Below are positions 7,466 through 15,636 of a DNA stretch of 64,000 nucleotides, piece after piece (the stretch's first letter is position 1; every line of letters starts with the position of its first letter). The notes beneath the pieces are model-generated. The model worked only from the letters and a program-made list of their open reading frames with translations. It was not told where the DNA came from and did no database searches. The position numbers and the translations under genes are program-made. This stretch comes from Nitrospirales bacterium (GTDB lineage: Bacteria; Nitrospirota; Nitrospiria; Nitrospirales; UBA8639), in the NCBI GenBank assembly GCA_022825885.1, contig JAJDVY010000021.1, positions 43,932 to 107,931 on the forward strand, given 5' to 3'.

Positions 7466-8445
7466 TGGATCCCGCCGTGGTGATCGACGTCGCCCGTTTG
7501 GGGAAAACCTTCGGCCCGGTCACGGCCGTCGAGGATTTGTCATTCACGATACACGCCGGTGAAATCTTCGGACTCCTGGGCCCCAACGGCGCCGGGAAAA
7601 GTACGACCCTGCGGATGCTGATCACCGTGCTGCCGCCGTCCACCGGTACGGCCACGGTGCTGGGGCACGATATTGTGACGGAGGCTGACGCCGTCAGAAG
7701 TCTGATCGGCTACGTACCGCAGGAACGCGCCGTCGACAGGTTTCTCACCGGTCGAGAACATCTCGAGCTGTTGGCGGGGCTCTACCATCTCTCACGGGTG
7801 GAAACGAACGAACGAATCGACGAGTTGTTGAAGCTCGTCAATCTCGAAGAACACGCGGACCGCGTGGCCAAAACCTATTCCGGAGGCATGAAACGGAAAC
7901 TGGATATTGCCTGCGGGTTGTTGCCCAACCCCAAAATCGTGTTTCTGGATGAACCGACCCTGGGCTTGGACGTCCAAAGCCGGCTCAAGATATGGGACTA
8001 TATCCGGCAACTCCGTGAGAACGGCATCACCATCGTCCTGACGACCAATTACCTGGAAGAAGCCGACCAATTATGCGATCGACTCGCGATTATCGACGGC
8101 GGGACCATCAGGGTCATCGGGTCGCCTCTGGAATTGAAGACCGGATTGGGAGGCGACAGCCTATCGGTCGCGATCAAGCCACACGAAGCGGACAAACTGC
8201 CGCGCCTGCGTGAAGGCGTCATGGGCCTCCCCTTGGTCCGTGACGTACGCCTCAAACCGACCGGGCTGGATATTCTTGTGGAATCTCCGGAAAAATGCCT
8301 GCCCGCGGTGATCGAAGTGGCCCAACGGCTCGATTGCAGCCTCGATGGGATCGAATACCATCGGCCTCGACTCGATGACGTGTTTGTCGCCCACACCGGG
8401 CATGGGTTACGTGGCGGGACCCCGGAGATGGTGGAAGAGGAATAG
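7465..8445 (+). CDS. ABC exporter ATP-binding protein (DrrA-like)
   Basis: This is the ATPase of an ABC-2 type exporter. The 326-residue product has Walker A GPNGAGKST (about residue 38), Q-loop YVPQE, the signature YSGGMKRKLD, Walker B IVFLDEPTLGLD and the switch-region TTNYLEEAD. The C-terminal ~100 residues are the DUF4162-like tail typical of the DrrA subfamily. The ATG overlaps the stop of the upstream Lon-domain gene, and the membrane subunit follows 15 bases downstream, so these form one transporter operon. The substrate is not evident; relatives export lipophilic drugs or envelope lipids and polysaccharides. Confidence 0.92.
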   Translation: MDPAVVIDVARLGKTFGPVTAVEDLSFTIHAGEIFGLLGPNGAGKSTTLRMLITVLPPSTGTATVLGHDIVTEADAVRSLIGYVPQERAVDRFLTGREHLELLAGLYHLSRVETNERIDELLKLVNLEEHADRVAKTYSGGMKRKLDIACGLLPNPKIVFLDEPTLGLDVQSRLKIWDYIRQLRENGITIVLTTNYLEEADQLCDRLAIIDGGTIRVIGSPLELKTGLGGDSLSVAIKPHEADKLPRLREGVMGLPLVRDVRLKPTGLDILVESPEKCLPAVIEVAQRLDCSLDGIEYHRPRLDDVFVAHTGHGLRGGTPEMVEEE

Positions 8446-8460
8446 CCCCGGTACCGAACC

Positions 8461-9246
8461 ATGACCTTCAAACATTACAAACAGGAAGTGCTCGCCCTGA
8501 CGATGCGGTGGGTGCGCCGCCTCAGCCGGGAAAAATTCAGCATGCTGTTTACCCTGGTCCAGCCCATGCTGTTCTGGCTGATCTTTTTCGGCAGCCTCTT
8601 TCAGCACGCCGCCAACATCCAAATCCTGCAGGCCCCGAATTACATGAGCTTCCTGGCGGGCGGCGTGGTCGTCATGACGGTCCTCAACAACGGGCTGGCC
8701 GGCGGCGTCGACCTGTTGTTCGACAAAGAGAACGGGTTCCTGGAACGCATGATGTCCACGCCTATTCACCGGTCCTCCGTGATCCTGAGCCGGTACCTCT
8801 TCGTGATGGCCATTACCGGCATGCAGATCCTGGTCATTCTGAGTATCGCGTTCGTCTTCGGCGTGCGCCTGGAAACCGGACTGCCCGGCATCGCCGTGAT
8901 CCTGGCGATCGGCATGTTGTTCGGCGTGGGCCTGACCGCCATCTCCATGGCCCTGGCGTTTTCCGTCAAAAGTCACGGTGATTTCTTTTCCATGCTGGGC
9001 TTTTTATCCCTGCCCATGATTTTTCTCAGTTCCGCGCTCGTGCCCCTTTCGGCCATGCCGGGATGGATGCAGGTGGTCGCCATGGTGAATCCGATGACCT
9101 GGGTCATCGACGCGGTCCGCCCGCTCATCATCACGGGATGGAACGCGGCCATTCCCCAGGTCGCCATGGCGTTCGTGATCCTGGCCGTCTTCGACGCCGT
9201 GTGCCTGTACGGCGGGGCCAAGGCCTTCCGCCGGGCAATCGGGTAG
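8461..9246 (+). CDS. ABC-2 type exporter permease (DrrB-like)
   Basis: This is the membrane partner of the preceding ATPase. The 261-residue product has six hydrophobic segments and the ABC-2 features ENGFLERMMSTPIHRSSVILSRYLF (coupling helix region) and LPMIFLSSALVPLSAMPGWMQ. It sits in the inner membrane. Cotranscription with the ATPase is implied by the 15-base gap. The downstream SirB1-like gene begins five bases after the stop. Confidence 0.92.
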   Translation: MTFKHYKQEVLALTMRWVRRLSREKFSMLFTLVQPMLFWLIFFGSLFQHAANIQILQAPNYMSFLAGGVVVMTVLNNGLAGGVDLLFDKENGFLERMMSTPIHRSSVILSRYLFVMAITGMQILVILSIAFVFGVRLETGLPGIAVILAIGMLFGVGLTAISMALAFSVKSHGDFFSMLGFLSLPMIFLSSALVPLSAMPGWMQVVAMVNPMTWVIDAVRPLIITGWNAAIPQVAMAFVILAVFDAVCLYGGAKAFRRAIG

Positions 9247-9251
9247 GACTC

Positions 9252-10142
9252 GTGAACACGGGCTCCTTCGCGATGAAGCATGCACCTTTCTCCTCAGGAC
9301 CGAACATCGAAGCGCTGATTCACCTGCTCTCCGACCAGGATTCACGCATCGCCCGGCAGATTCACCAGCACCTCGTCGACGCGGGATCCGACGCGCTCCC
9401 CCTCCTCAGAGAAGCACTCAAGGACTGCAACGAGCCTCCCCTGGCCACGCGCATCCGGACCGTCATCGGGGACATTGCCCAAGCAGACGTCGAACGACAC
9501 TGGGAGGCACTTCTTGGGACTTCGGCGCCGGATCTCGACCTTGAAGCCGGAGCCTTCCTGATTGCCAGGGCGGGGGACCCTGAAGTGGAGACAATCCCTT
9601 ACCGGGAACGACTGGACGGCATGGCCGCCGAACTTCAACCGCTTTCGTCAGGCACTCCTCGTCAAATCGTGCATGCCATGAACGAGTACCTGTTTCAGAT
9701 CCTGCGATTTCGGGGAAATACCCAACGGTACTACGACCCCAACAACAGTTTTCTGCACCGCGTCCTGGACGACCGTGTCGGGATCCCGATCAGTTTGTCG
9801 GTCGTGTATTTACTCCTGGGGCAACGGCTTTGCGCGCCCGTGGCCGGCATCGGCCTGCCGGGTCACTTTCTCGTCGGGTTACGGACGGAGCCCGTGTTCA
9901 TTGACTGTTTTCGCCAAGGGACCCTGCTCACGGAAAAGGATTGTGTGCGACTGTTGCAGAACCACGGCGTCGAGTTCGACCGTCGCTATCTTGAACCCTG
10001 CTCCCATGCCCAGATCCTGGCCCGCATGCTTCGCAACCTCATTGCCGTGTACCAAAACCGTCAAGAGATGACCGAGGAGCGGCGATTTCGCCGGTTGTTG
10101 ACCGCTCTTGAAAACCGGGAGAACCACCCGTACGTCCACTAG
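9252..10142 (+). CDS. SirB1-family transglutaminase-like protein
   Basis: The 296-residue product fits the SirB1 (transglutaminase-like/TPR) family: an N-terminal helical part with HEAT-like character (LIHLLSDQDSRIARQIHQHL), then the core NEYLFQILRFRGNTQRYYDPNNSFLHRVLDDRVGIPISLSVVYLLLGQRL and GIGLPGHFLVGL, and a C-terminal helical tail. Function in the family is poorly defined. The GTG at 9252 is preferred because TAGGAC precedes it; the ATG at 9273 lacks a ribosome-binding site. Confidence 0.82.
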   Translation: MNTGSFAMKHAPFSSGPNIEALIHLLSDQDSRIARQIHQHLVDAGSDALPLLREALKDCNEPPLATRIRTVIGDIAQADVERHWEALLGTSAPDLDLEAGAFLIARAGDPEVETIPYRERLDGMAAELQPLSSGTPRQIVHAMNEYLFQILRFRGNTQRYYDPNNSFLHRVLDDRVGIPISLSVVYLLLGQRLCAPVAGIGLPGHFLVGLRTEPVFIDCFRQGTLLTEKDCVRLLQNHGVEFDRRYLEPCSHAQILARMLRNLIAVYQNRQEMTEERRFRRLLTALENRENHPYVH

Positions 10143-10153
10143 CAGTTGGCGTC

Positions 10154-10807
10154 ATGGCTACCGACGCGCCGTCACCTCACCTCACCAATCAACGGGGACA
10201 AGCCAACGTCACCGTGGCTTTGGCCCTGATTATCCTGATCGTCGGCGGGATCTGGATTTGGAACCACCTGGACTTCGACACGCAGGACTTCATCGTCGAT
10301 GAAGTCGTCCCCGTCCTGTTCCTGGTGGTCGCCGTCACCCTCATCACGTGGGTGAACGTGCGCAAGATCAAGCGCGCGCGACACAAGAAGAACCAGCAAG
10401 CCAAGCTCCTCAAACAATTTTCCAACGAAAAAGCCCCGCGCAAGCGGTTTGATCTCGCAAGTCAACTCATCGAACTGAACGAGTTTCGACTGGAAGGGCT
10501 GGAAAGCGTCGCCGCGGACATGGCCGAGGTGTTCCTGTACACGTTCAAGCGCTCCTTGGGTGACAAACAGCACCGCTTCCGGGGTATGGCCGCCAGTTAC
10601 CTGGGCGTCGTGCAACACAGGGAAAGCATTCCCCTGCTCATCAAGGCGTTGGAAGACGACCACGCGTACGTGCGGAGTTCTGCGGCACTGGCGCTGGGAC
10701 GCATGCGCGCCACGGAAGCCAAGGCCAAATTGGAATATACGATGAAGGAGGACTGGGATCAGACTGTGCGGAGCCGATCCAGGGAAGCCGTGGAACGAAT
10801 AGGGTGA
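10154..10807 (+). CDS. Membrane-anchored HEAT-repeat protein
   Basis: The 217-residue product has two predicted membrane segments (about residues 19-36 and 46-66), then a basic stretch (RKIKRARHKKNQQAK) and a helical C-terminal half. Its last part, RFRGMAASYLGVVQHRESIPLLIKALEDDHAYVRSSAALALGRM, is a clear HEAT/PBS-lyase-like repeat. It probably serves as a cytoplasmic protein-binding platform on the inner membrane. No specific function can be assigned. It lies 11 bases after the SirB1-like gene and is likely part of the same operon. Confidence 0.75.
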   Translation: MATDAPSPHLTNQRGQANVTVALALIILIVGGIWIWNHLDFDTQDFIVDEVVPVLFLVVAVTLITWVNVRKIKRARHKKNQQAKLLKQFSNEKAPRKRFDLASQLIELNEFRLEGLESVAADMAEVFLYTFKRSLGDKQHRFRGMAASYLGVVQHRESIPLLIKALEDDHAYVRSSAALALGRMRATEAKAKLEYTMKEDWDQTVRSRSREAVERIG

Positions 10808-10811
10808 AAAA

Positions 10812-11435
10812 TCAGGACTCGCCCGTCACGCGACCCATTGCGGCCTGATCCGCATCGGTAAACCGGTACCCTTTGCTGTACAACGCCTGCATGCCATCGG
10901 TCAGGGTCGTGAACTCGATCGCCTCACGAACGTCGTCGAATTTTCCCGTCAGCTTCGCAAGGAGCTGAACGGGAAGATCTCCCTGTAACAACGCGACGTT
11001 CAGGGACGCCAAGATATCCCGTAGCTCGTTCGCGTCATAGCGTTCATCATCGTCGCGATCGGCCACCAAAGCCAATTGATAAAACGTGAGACTCAATGAG
11101 AGCGTGGATTGGCTGTGCGCAAAGGCCTGACGCGCTTCATTGATACCGGGGTATCGACCGGCACACGCATGGGAGCCGGAGTCTTCTTTCACGACAAAAG
11201 AAAGGCGTTTCACGTCAGGGCGAACCGGTTTTTTCAATTGCTCATAAAACCACGAGGTACAGGATTCCGCGACCGCAAAATCGACTTTGTCCCGGGTGAT
11301 CTGCTGGGCGATATGGTGGATGAATCCCTTAAACACGCCGTTCCCGAGCGCGGCCCAACTCATCCCGCCCATGCACACCGCTATTGCCAAGCACAGAAAC
11401 CCGAGGCCCCGTTTTCGTGATCCCGGTTGAGACAT
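10812..11435 (-). CDS. Exported hypothetical protein with an EF-hand-like loop
   Basis: I do not recognise the family. The 207-residue product has an N-terminal signal sequence (MSQPGSRKRGLGFLCLAIAVCMGG) and two cysteines (CTSW and HACAG) that could pair after export. Residues 142-153 or so, DRDDDERYDANE, place Asp/Glu at positions 1, 3, 5, 9 and 12 of a loop, the layout of an EF-hand calcium site, followed by helix LRDILASLNVAL. The start is supported by a promoter (TTGGCG-18-TATACT) whose -10 ends six bases before the ATG. It diverges from the ornithine-cyclodeaminase-like gene. Confidence 0.7.
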   Translation of the reverse strand: MSQPGSRKRGLGFLCLAIAVCMGGMSWAALGNGVFKGFIHHIAQQITRDKVDFAVAESCTSWFYEQLKKPVRPDVKRLSFVVKEDSGSHACAGRYPGINEARQAFAHSQSTLSLSLTFYQLALVADRDDDERYDANELRDILASLNVALLQGDLPVQLLAKLTGKFDDVREAIEFTTLTDGMQALYSKGYRFTDADQAAMGRVTGES

Positions 11436-11441
11436 GCTGGT

Positions 11442-11471
11442 AGTATACCACCCCTCCCAAGTCCTCGCCAA
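11442..11471 (-). promoter_or_regulatory. Promoter of the EF-hand-like gene, leaderless arrangement
   Basis: On the minus strand TTGGCG and TATACT are separated by 18 bases. TATACT ends six bases before the ATG at 11435, and no Shine-Dalgarno is present, so translation is probably from a leaderless mRNA. Confidence 0.4.
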
Positions 11472-11532
11472 AATAAATTCCCTCCAAGTCGATCAACCGA
11501 CGCCGGCACCCGGCCCCAATCCCCCACGGGTG

Positions 11533-11538
11533 TACAAT
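11533..11538 (+). promoter_or_regulatory. Probable -10 box of the LOR/SDH-domain gene
   Basis: TACAAT lies six bases before the ATG at 11545. There is no ribosome-binding site between them and no clear -35 box, so this is a weak leaderless-promoter candidate. Confidence 0.3.
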
Positions 11539-11544
11539 AAAACC

Positions 11545-12813
11545 ATGGCTACTGAAACCGTGACCCTCGAAGGCCACGTCATCGATTCGCTGATCCTGGC
11601 GAAGGTGCTGGACACGATTCTGCAGAGGAGCGGCACCTTCACCATCGAGGAGATGCACGTCGGAGCCACACGAGAGGACGCATCCACGGCCACGATCGCC
11701 GTGCATGCCGACTCCCCGCAACGGCTCGCGGCCATCCTGCACGCCATCCAACCGCATGGGGCCATGGTCGAACACGCCGTTGATTGCACCGTGGAGCCCG
11801 CGCCGAAAGACGGCGTGTTGCCGGATGCGTTTTATGCGACGTCGCACCTCCCGACGCAAATCCGCCTCGACCACCAATGGCTCGACGTGGACGCAATCGA
11901 AATGGACCTCGCCATTCGCGTGACGTTGGATCCGCCGACGGTTCGCACCGTCCCCATGGCCGACGTGAAGGCCGGAGACCTGATCGTCACGGGTCGAACC
12001 GGCGTTCGGGTTTTCCCGCTGGAACGGCCCCATGAACGGGACGTGTTCGCCTTCATGGCCGCCGACGTGTCGTCGGAACGCCCGCATCCTCCAATGATTG
12101 CCGACGTGGCCAAGCGCATGCGGATGATTTGCGACAACCGGCTGAAGGCAGACAGAAACGGCGAGGCCGCATGCGACCCGGACCCGGGCACCAAAGTGCT
12201 CTTCGTGGGCGGCCCGGCCATCATCCACGCGGGAGGCCGGGAAGCTTTGTCGTGGTTGATCGAGTCCGGTTTCATTCACGTCCTGTTTTGCGGAAACGCC
12301 CTTGCGGCGCATGACGTGGAAGCCGGCCTGTTCGGCACGTCCCTGGGCTATGGCCTGCGGGCCGGGTGCGCCGCGCCCCATGGACACGAACATCACCTGC
12401 GCACCATCAACCGCGTCCGGAATGCCGGCAGCCTCGCACAGGCGGTGGAATCCGGGCTGATTCAAGACGGGGTCATCGCGTCCTGCGTGCGTCAACAGGT
12501 GGACATGGTGTTGGCGGGCAGCATCCGCGACGACGGACCGCTCCCCGGCGTCATCACGGACACGAGACAGGCCCAGGCAGCCATGCGCGCCGCGCTCCCG
12601 GGCGTCGGGCTCGCGTTACTGGTGGCAACGACGTTACACGCCATCGCCACCGGAAACTGTCTGCCGGCGAAGGTGCCGACCGTATGCGTGGACATCAACC
12701 CGGCGGTGCCGACCAAGCTCAGCGACCGCGGCAGCTTCCAATCCATCGGCCTCGTGATGGATGCAGCATCCTTCCTGCGACAACTGGCGCAGGAACTCGG
12801 GTGGGAGGGGTAG
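11545..12813 (+). CDS. LOR/SDH-domain protein, probable NAD-dependent ornithine cyclodeaminase (TIGR00300 type)
   Basis: The 422-residue product starts ATETVTLEGHVIDSLILAKVLD, the hallmark of the LOR/SDH bifunctional-domain family (TIGR00300). It has the family's central VKAGDLIVTGRTGVRVFPL segment and a C-terminal Rossmann-like region with VLFVGGPAIIHAGG, FCGNALAAHDVEA, FGTSLG and HGHEHHLRTINRVRNAGS. In archaea and in the C-terminal half of cyanobacterial AgrE/ArgZ this module converts ornithine to proline and ammonia. The next gene, five bases downstream, encodes a protein like the other half of AgrE. The start at Met (MATETV) matches the family N-terminus. Confidence 0.82.
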   Translation: MATETVTLEGHVIDSLILAKVLDTILQRSGTFTIEEMHVGATREDASTATIAVHADSPQRLAAILHAIQPHGAMVEHAVDCTVEPAPKDGVLPDAFYATSHLPTQIRLDHQWLDVDAIEMDLAIRVTLDPPTVRTVPMADVKAGDLIVTGRTGVRVFPLERPHERDVFAFMAADVSSERPHPPMIADVAKRMRMICDNRLKADRNGEAACDPDPGTKVLFVGGPAIIHAGGREALSWLIESGFIHVLFCGNALAAHDVEAGLFGTSLGYGLRAGCAAPHGHEHHLRTINRVRNAGSLAQAVESGLIQDGVIASCVRQQVDMVLAGSIRDDGPLPGVITDTRQAQAAMRAALPGVGLALLVATTLHAIATGNCLPAKVPTVCVDINPAVPTKLSDRGSFQSIGLVMDAASFLRQLAQELGWEG

Positions 12814-12818
12814 CCCGC

Positions 12819-13619
12819 ATGGCCCGCCTCTTGGTTTGTCCTCCGGATCATTTCGGGATCAGGTACGAAATCAACCCATGGATGCGTGTCTCCAATGCCG
12901 TGGACAAGGACGCGAGCCTTGCCCAATGGCGGACCCTCACCCGCGTCCTGGAACAAGACGCCGGCGCCAAACTCGAACGGATGACGCCGGTTCAGGGCCT
13001 GCCCGACCTGGTATTCACCGCCAATGCCGGCGTCCTGCACGACGGTACGGCCGTCGTCAGCCGGTTCCGGCATCCCGAACGCCGGGGAGAAGAGGAGCAC
13101 TTCGCACGATGGTTCAAAGAACACGGGTACCGCGTGATCCACCTGGATGAGAATTGTTATTTTGAAGGAGCGGGAGACCTGCTGGGCTTCCCGGATACCT
13201 GGTTCGCGGGGTATCGACAACGGAGCGACGTCAAAGCGCACCGTGTGTTAAGCGACGTCTACGGCAAGGAAATTCTGCCGCTGGAACTCGTCACAAGCCG
13301 GTTCTATCACCTGGACACCTGTTTCTGCCCGCTCAGCAACGGCGAACTGCTGTACTATCCCCCGGCGTTCGACGCCTATGCGCAAGCGACGATTGCAGAC
13401 CGCGTGGACGAACGGCGACGTCTCGTCGTGTCCCACGCCGAAGCCACGCGCTTTGCGTGCAACGCGGTCTGTATCGGATCTCACGTGGTGCTGCCTTCCG
13501 GATGTCCGGAAACCACGGCCAGGCTGCAAGACCGTGGCTACACGCCTCACCCGCTCAACCTGGATCAATTCCTCAAATCCGGCGGCTCCGCCAAGTGCCT
13601 GACCCTGGCCCTAGACTAG
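12819..13619 (+). CDS. Amidinotransferase-fold guanidino hydrolase, probable arginine dihydrolase (ArgZ/AgrE N-terminal type)
   Basis: The 266-residue protein has the guanidine-modifying fold: RLLVCPPDHFGIRYEINPWM at the start, FTANAGVL, ENCYFEGAGD with the catalytic acidic residue, FYHLDTCFCPL with the catalytic histidine, and a C-terminal catalytic cysteine in GGSAKCLTLAL. This pattern fits dimethylargininase-like enzymes and the cyanobacterial arginine dihydrolase ArgZ/AgrE, which turns arginine into ornithine, CO2 and two NH3. The Asn in FTANAG seems to agree with the dihydrolase rather than deiminase type. Being next to an ornithine cyclodeaminase-like gene (gap 5 bases, ribosome site GGGAGGGG inside its end) strongly favours arginine use. 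Confidence 0.82.
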   Translation: MARLLVCPPDHFGIRYEINPWMRVSNAVDKDASLAQWRTLTRVLEQDAGAKLERMTPVQGLPDLVFTANAGVLHDGTAVVSRFRHPERRGEEEHFARWFKEHGYRVIHLDENCYFEGAGDLLGFPDTWFAGYRQRSDVKAHRVLSDVYGKEILPLELVTSRFYHLDTCFCPLSNGELLYYPPAFDAYAQATIADRVDERRRLVVSHAEATRFACNAVCIGSHVVLPSGCPETTARLQDRGYTPHPLNLDQFLKSGGSAKCLTLALD

Positions 13620-13714
13620 CGGCCCGGGCACACACGTGAAAATTTCTGTAAACTTCTTTACACTCATATCATCAATCCCGTCTCTTCCCCCAGGGTTAAA
13701 CAGAGGACGCGCAG

Positions 13715-13903
13715 ATGGAAAGACACTTTACGCTTGAATACTGGATGGATGACGAATGGTACGTCGGAAAACTCAAAGAAGTTCCCGGTGTATTCAGCCA
13801 AGGGGCAACCTTGGACGAATTAGAAACAAACATTAGAGATGCCTATCATTTGATGGTAGAGTTCTGGCTCCCCTCCTTTGTAAGGAGGGGCAGGGGGAGG
13901 TAG
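13715..13903 (+). CDS. Solitary HicB-like antitoxin fragment with repeat-derived tail
   Basis: Residues 1-50 (HFTLEYWMDDEWYVGKLKEVPGVFSQGATLDELETNIRDAYHLM) match the partial RNase-H-like fold of HicB antitoxins. After that the frame runs into a family B repeat (13870-13900) and ends WLPSFVRRGRGR, which is repeat translation, so the C-terminal end appears to be replaced. No HicA toxin gene is adjacent. It is either a shortened functional protein or a remnant. Confidence 0.6.
   Translation: MERHFTLEYWMDDEWYVGKLKEVPGVFSQGATLDELETNIRDAYHLMVEFWLPSFVRRGRGR
13870..13900. repeat. Family B hairpin repeat at the HicB-HNH junction
   Basis: CCCCTCCTT-TGT-AAGGAGGGG forms a 9-bp perfect stem (13870-13890), followed by CAGGGGGAGG. 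The element ends the HicB-like frame. Its last bases supply the Shine-Dalgarno of the HNH gene, whose ATG is at 13909. Confidence 0.75.
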
Positions 13904-13908
13904 AATTC

Positions 13909-14214
13909 ATGCCCCCCGAACCCTACTTCGAGATCGACCCTGACCCGGAAACCGCCAAACGGATTCGCAAGGAGCGGGACAAAGCCCGCGCGCTCAAACG
14001 CACGCCCTGGTGGAAACAGCAAATCCACAAAGGCCGCTGCCACTACTGCGGCAATTCCTTTCAGCCGGACCAACTGTCAATGGATCACGTGGTGCCGCTG
14101 GCCCGCGGCGGAAAATCGACCAAGGGCAACACCGTCCCGTCGTGTATGGAATGTAACCGCAAGAAGAAACTGGAAACGCCGGCGGAAGCAGTGCTGAGAA
14201 AGCTTTCAAGGTGA
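13909..14214 (+). CDS. HNH endonuclease
   Basis: The 101-residue protein carries a compact HNH nuclease: CHYC, then LSMDHVVPLARGGKSTKGN with the metal-binding His, then CMECN, so two CxxC knuckles flank the ββα-metal core. The N-terminal 40 residues are charged and may bind DNA. Its ribosome-binding site GGGGGAGG comes from the repeat just upstream. Small HNH proteins like this act in restriction, mobile elements or DNA repair; context beside a restriction-modification locus favours defence, but that is inference. Confidence 0.85.
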   Translation: MPPEPYFEIDPDPETAKRIRKERDKARALKRTPWWKQQIHKGRCHYCGNSFQPDQLSMDHVVPLARGGKSTKGNTVPSCMECNRKKKLETPAEAVLRKLSR

Positions 14215-14261
14215 ATCTCCGTCCTTTGAATAAAAAACTCATTCTAGTCCGTCGTCTGATA

Positions 14262-15203
14262 TTAAGGCGGCGAATCAATTTTAGCGCTACATTTCACTTC
14301 TCTTGTATCTCCCTCCCACCAGATTAAGAAGGTGTCTTGCAGAGAAAACACTTGCCTTTCCGCACTTTCCACAACCTTTCTATTCATCTTTGCAATCTGA
14401 GAAGGCTTTAGATTAACAATTGCGCGCAAAGGTTCTTCATAAACTCCATAAAAACCCATCTTGGGGCTAATCGGAAAGAAAATTTCCGTGTTTTTCAATC
14501 CATATCCTATTGGTCCCTCTCTTTGCGCGTCTTTGAAAGTCAGCGCAACAGGGTGGTCAGAGCAAATAAAATCTGGGCCAGAATCTGGAGCCAGAAGTAG
14601 CGACCAGAAACGTTGCCCCAATATGGGTATTAGGTGATCAAGGACAGAAAATTCTATCTCTGAATTTTCTCCAGGAGGAAACTGTATTTTGTACCTGCGT
14701 TCTTCAAAAAATTCTTTCATTTCTTCATAGGACACATTTGTTTTTGGTACATATCCCGACTCTTGAACTCTCCTTAAATGAAACTCAAAAATGTTTTTGT
14801 CCGAAACTAGAATATCGCCCATTTGGCTATAGAGCATTTCCCGGGATCTGTTGAAAGATTCTCGTTTTTGGGGGTTCCTTACAGCAATGAGCCCTATCAA
14901 ATTTATGAGTGAGTTATAGTCTTCATCATTCGGGAAACTTTTTGAACTGATTATATTCAGGCAGGCCTCAACAGCACGGGCTTCGAATGAGGAAAGGGAT
15001 TGCTCTAAGACATCTAGAGATTGTCCCTCTACATCAAGCCGATTGAAGTCTCTCTGTACGGCAACATTCTTTGGTGAGGTACGGAAACATTTCCCGCTAC
15101 TCGTTTCAACAACGTAGAATTTGCCATTCTTGCTTCCCGTATCTGTAAAGAACCCCAGATATGCTTGTGGAAGAACGTGATGATTTCTGGCAGTTGAAGT
15201 CAT
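14262..15203 (-). CDS. DUF4238-family protein
   Basis: The 313-residue product opens with the DUF4238 signature ARNHHVLPQAYLGFF and later has FICSDHPVAL, a motif placed similarly in the family. It has no membrane segments. The family is uncharacterised; members often occur in accessory islands. Its ATG overlaps the stop of the small lipoprotein gene by four bases (ATGA), so they form a unit. This stretch is AT-richer than the flanks, suggesting recent acquisition. Confidence 0.75.
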   Translation of the reverse strand: MTSTARNHHVLPQAYLGFFTDTGSKNGKFYVVETSSGKCFRTSPKNVAVQRDFNRLDVEGQSLDVLEQSLSSFEARAVEACLNIISSKSFPNDEDYNSLINLIGLIAVRNPQKRESFNRSREMLYSQMGDILVSDKNIFEFHLRRVQESGYVPKTNVSYEEMKEFFEERRYKIQFPPGENSEIEFSVLDHLIPILGQRFWSLLLAPDSGPDFICSDHPVALTFKDAQREGPIGYGLKNTEIFFPISPKMGFYGVYEEPLRAIVNLKPSQIAKMNRKVVESAERQVFSLQDTFLIWWEGDTREVKCSAKIDSPP

Positions 15204-15505
15204 TTTGATCCTAATCCCTGATCAATCTTTGAGTTATTGGCGACGGACCCTCCTAAGGTACCGCGAGTGCTGGGGCGATCCAATTGCTCCAACCGTGTCT
15301 TCGCTTTCTTGGCCCATTCCGATTCGGGATGTTCGTCCATGATTCGTTGATACAATTCCCTGGCGTGGGTAATGTTCGTCTGCTTTTCCTCAAACTGCGC
15401 CGTTTCAAAGAGGCGTTCCGGACTCTCTCCTCCACAGCCCACCATCAGAGAAAACAACAGCCCGAGTATGACCAAAACTATTGTCACACCATTTAACTTC
15501 TTCAT
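15200..15505 (-). CDS. Small TPR-like lipoprotein
   Basis: The 101-residue product has a lipoprotein signal (MKKLNGVTIVLVILGLLFSLMVGC, lipobox Cys at about 24). It then has one tetratricopeptide-like helical pair, ERLFETAQFEEKQTNITHARELYQRIMDEHPESEWAKKAKTRLEQL, of the kind seen in BamD/YbgF-type proteins. The C-terminal 25 residues look disordered. It is coupled to the downstream DUF4238 gene. Function unknown. Confidence 0.7.
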   Translation of the reverse strand: MKKLNGVTIVLVILGLLFSLMVGCGGESPERLFETAQFEEKQTNITHARELYQRIMDEHPESEWAKKAKTRLEQLDRPSTRGTLGGSVANNSKIDQGLGSK

Positions 15506-15636
15506 AAACTTTTTCCTTCAGAATGAATCATTTTTCAGGGGTTTCCGCCTTTGGCCAAAACAAAATGGCCCAGCCTGAGCCAAGTCAAAGGATTTTGCTG
15601 TCGTCGGAAACAAATCCGACAAAGCGAAGATAGCCT

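Noticed and set aside
11329..12495. 388-codon minus-strand frame opposite the LOR/SDH gene
   Set aside because: It is antisense to a gene with clear family motifs and has a His/Gly/Val-rich composition typical of shadow frames.
13870..13900. CRISPR repeat
   Set aside because: The GC-rich hairpins occur singly at scattered places, not as regularly spaced copies with unique spacers. No cas genes are present.
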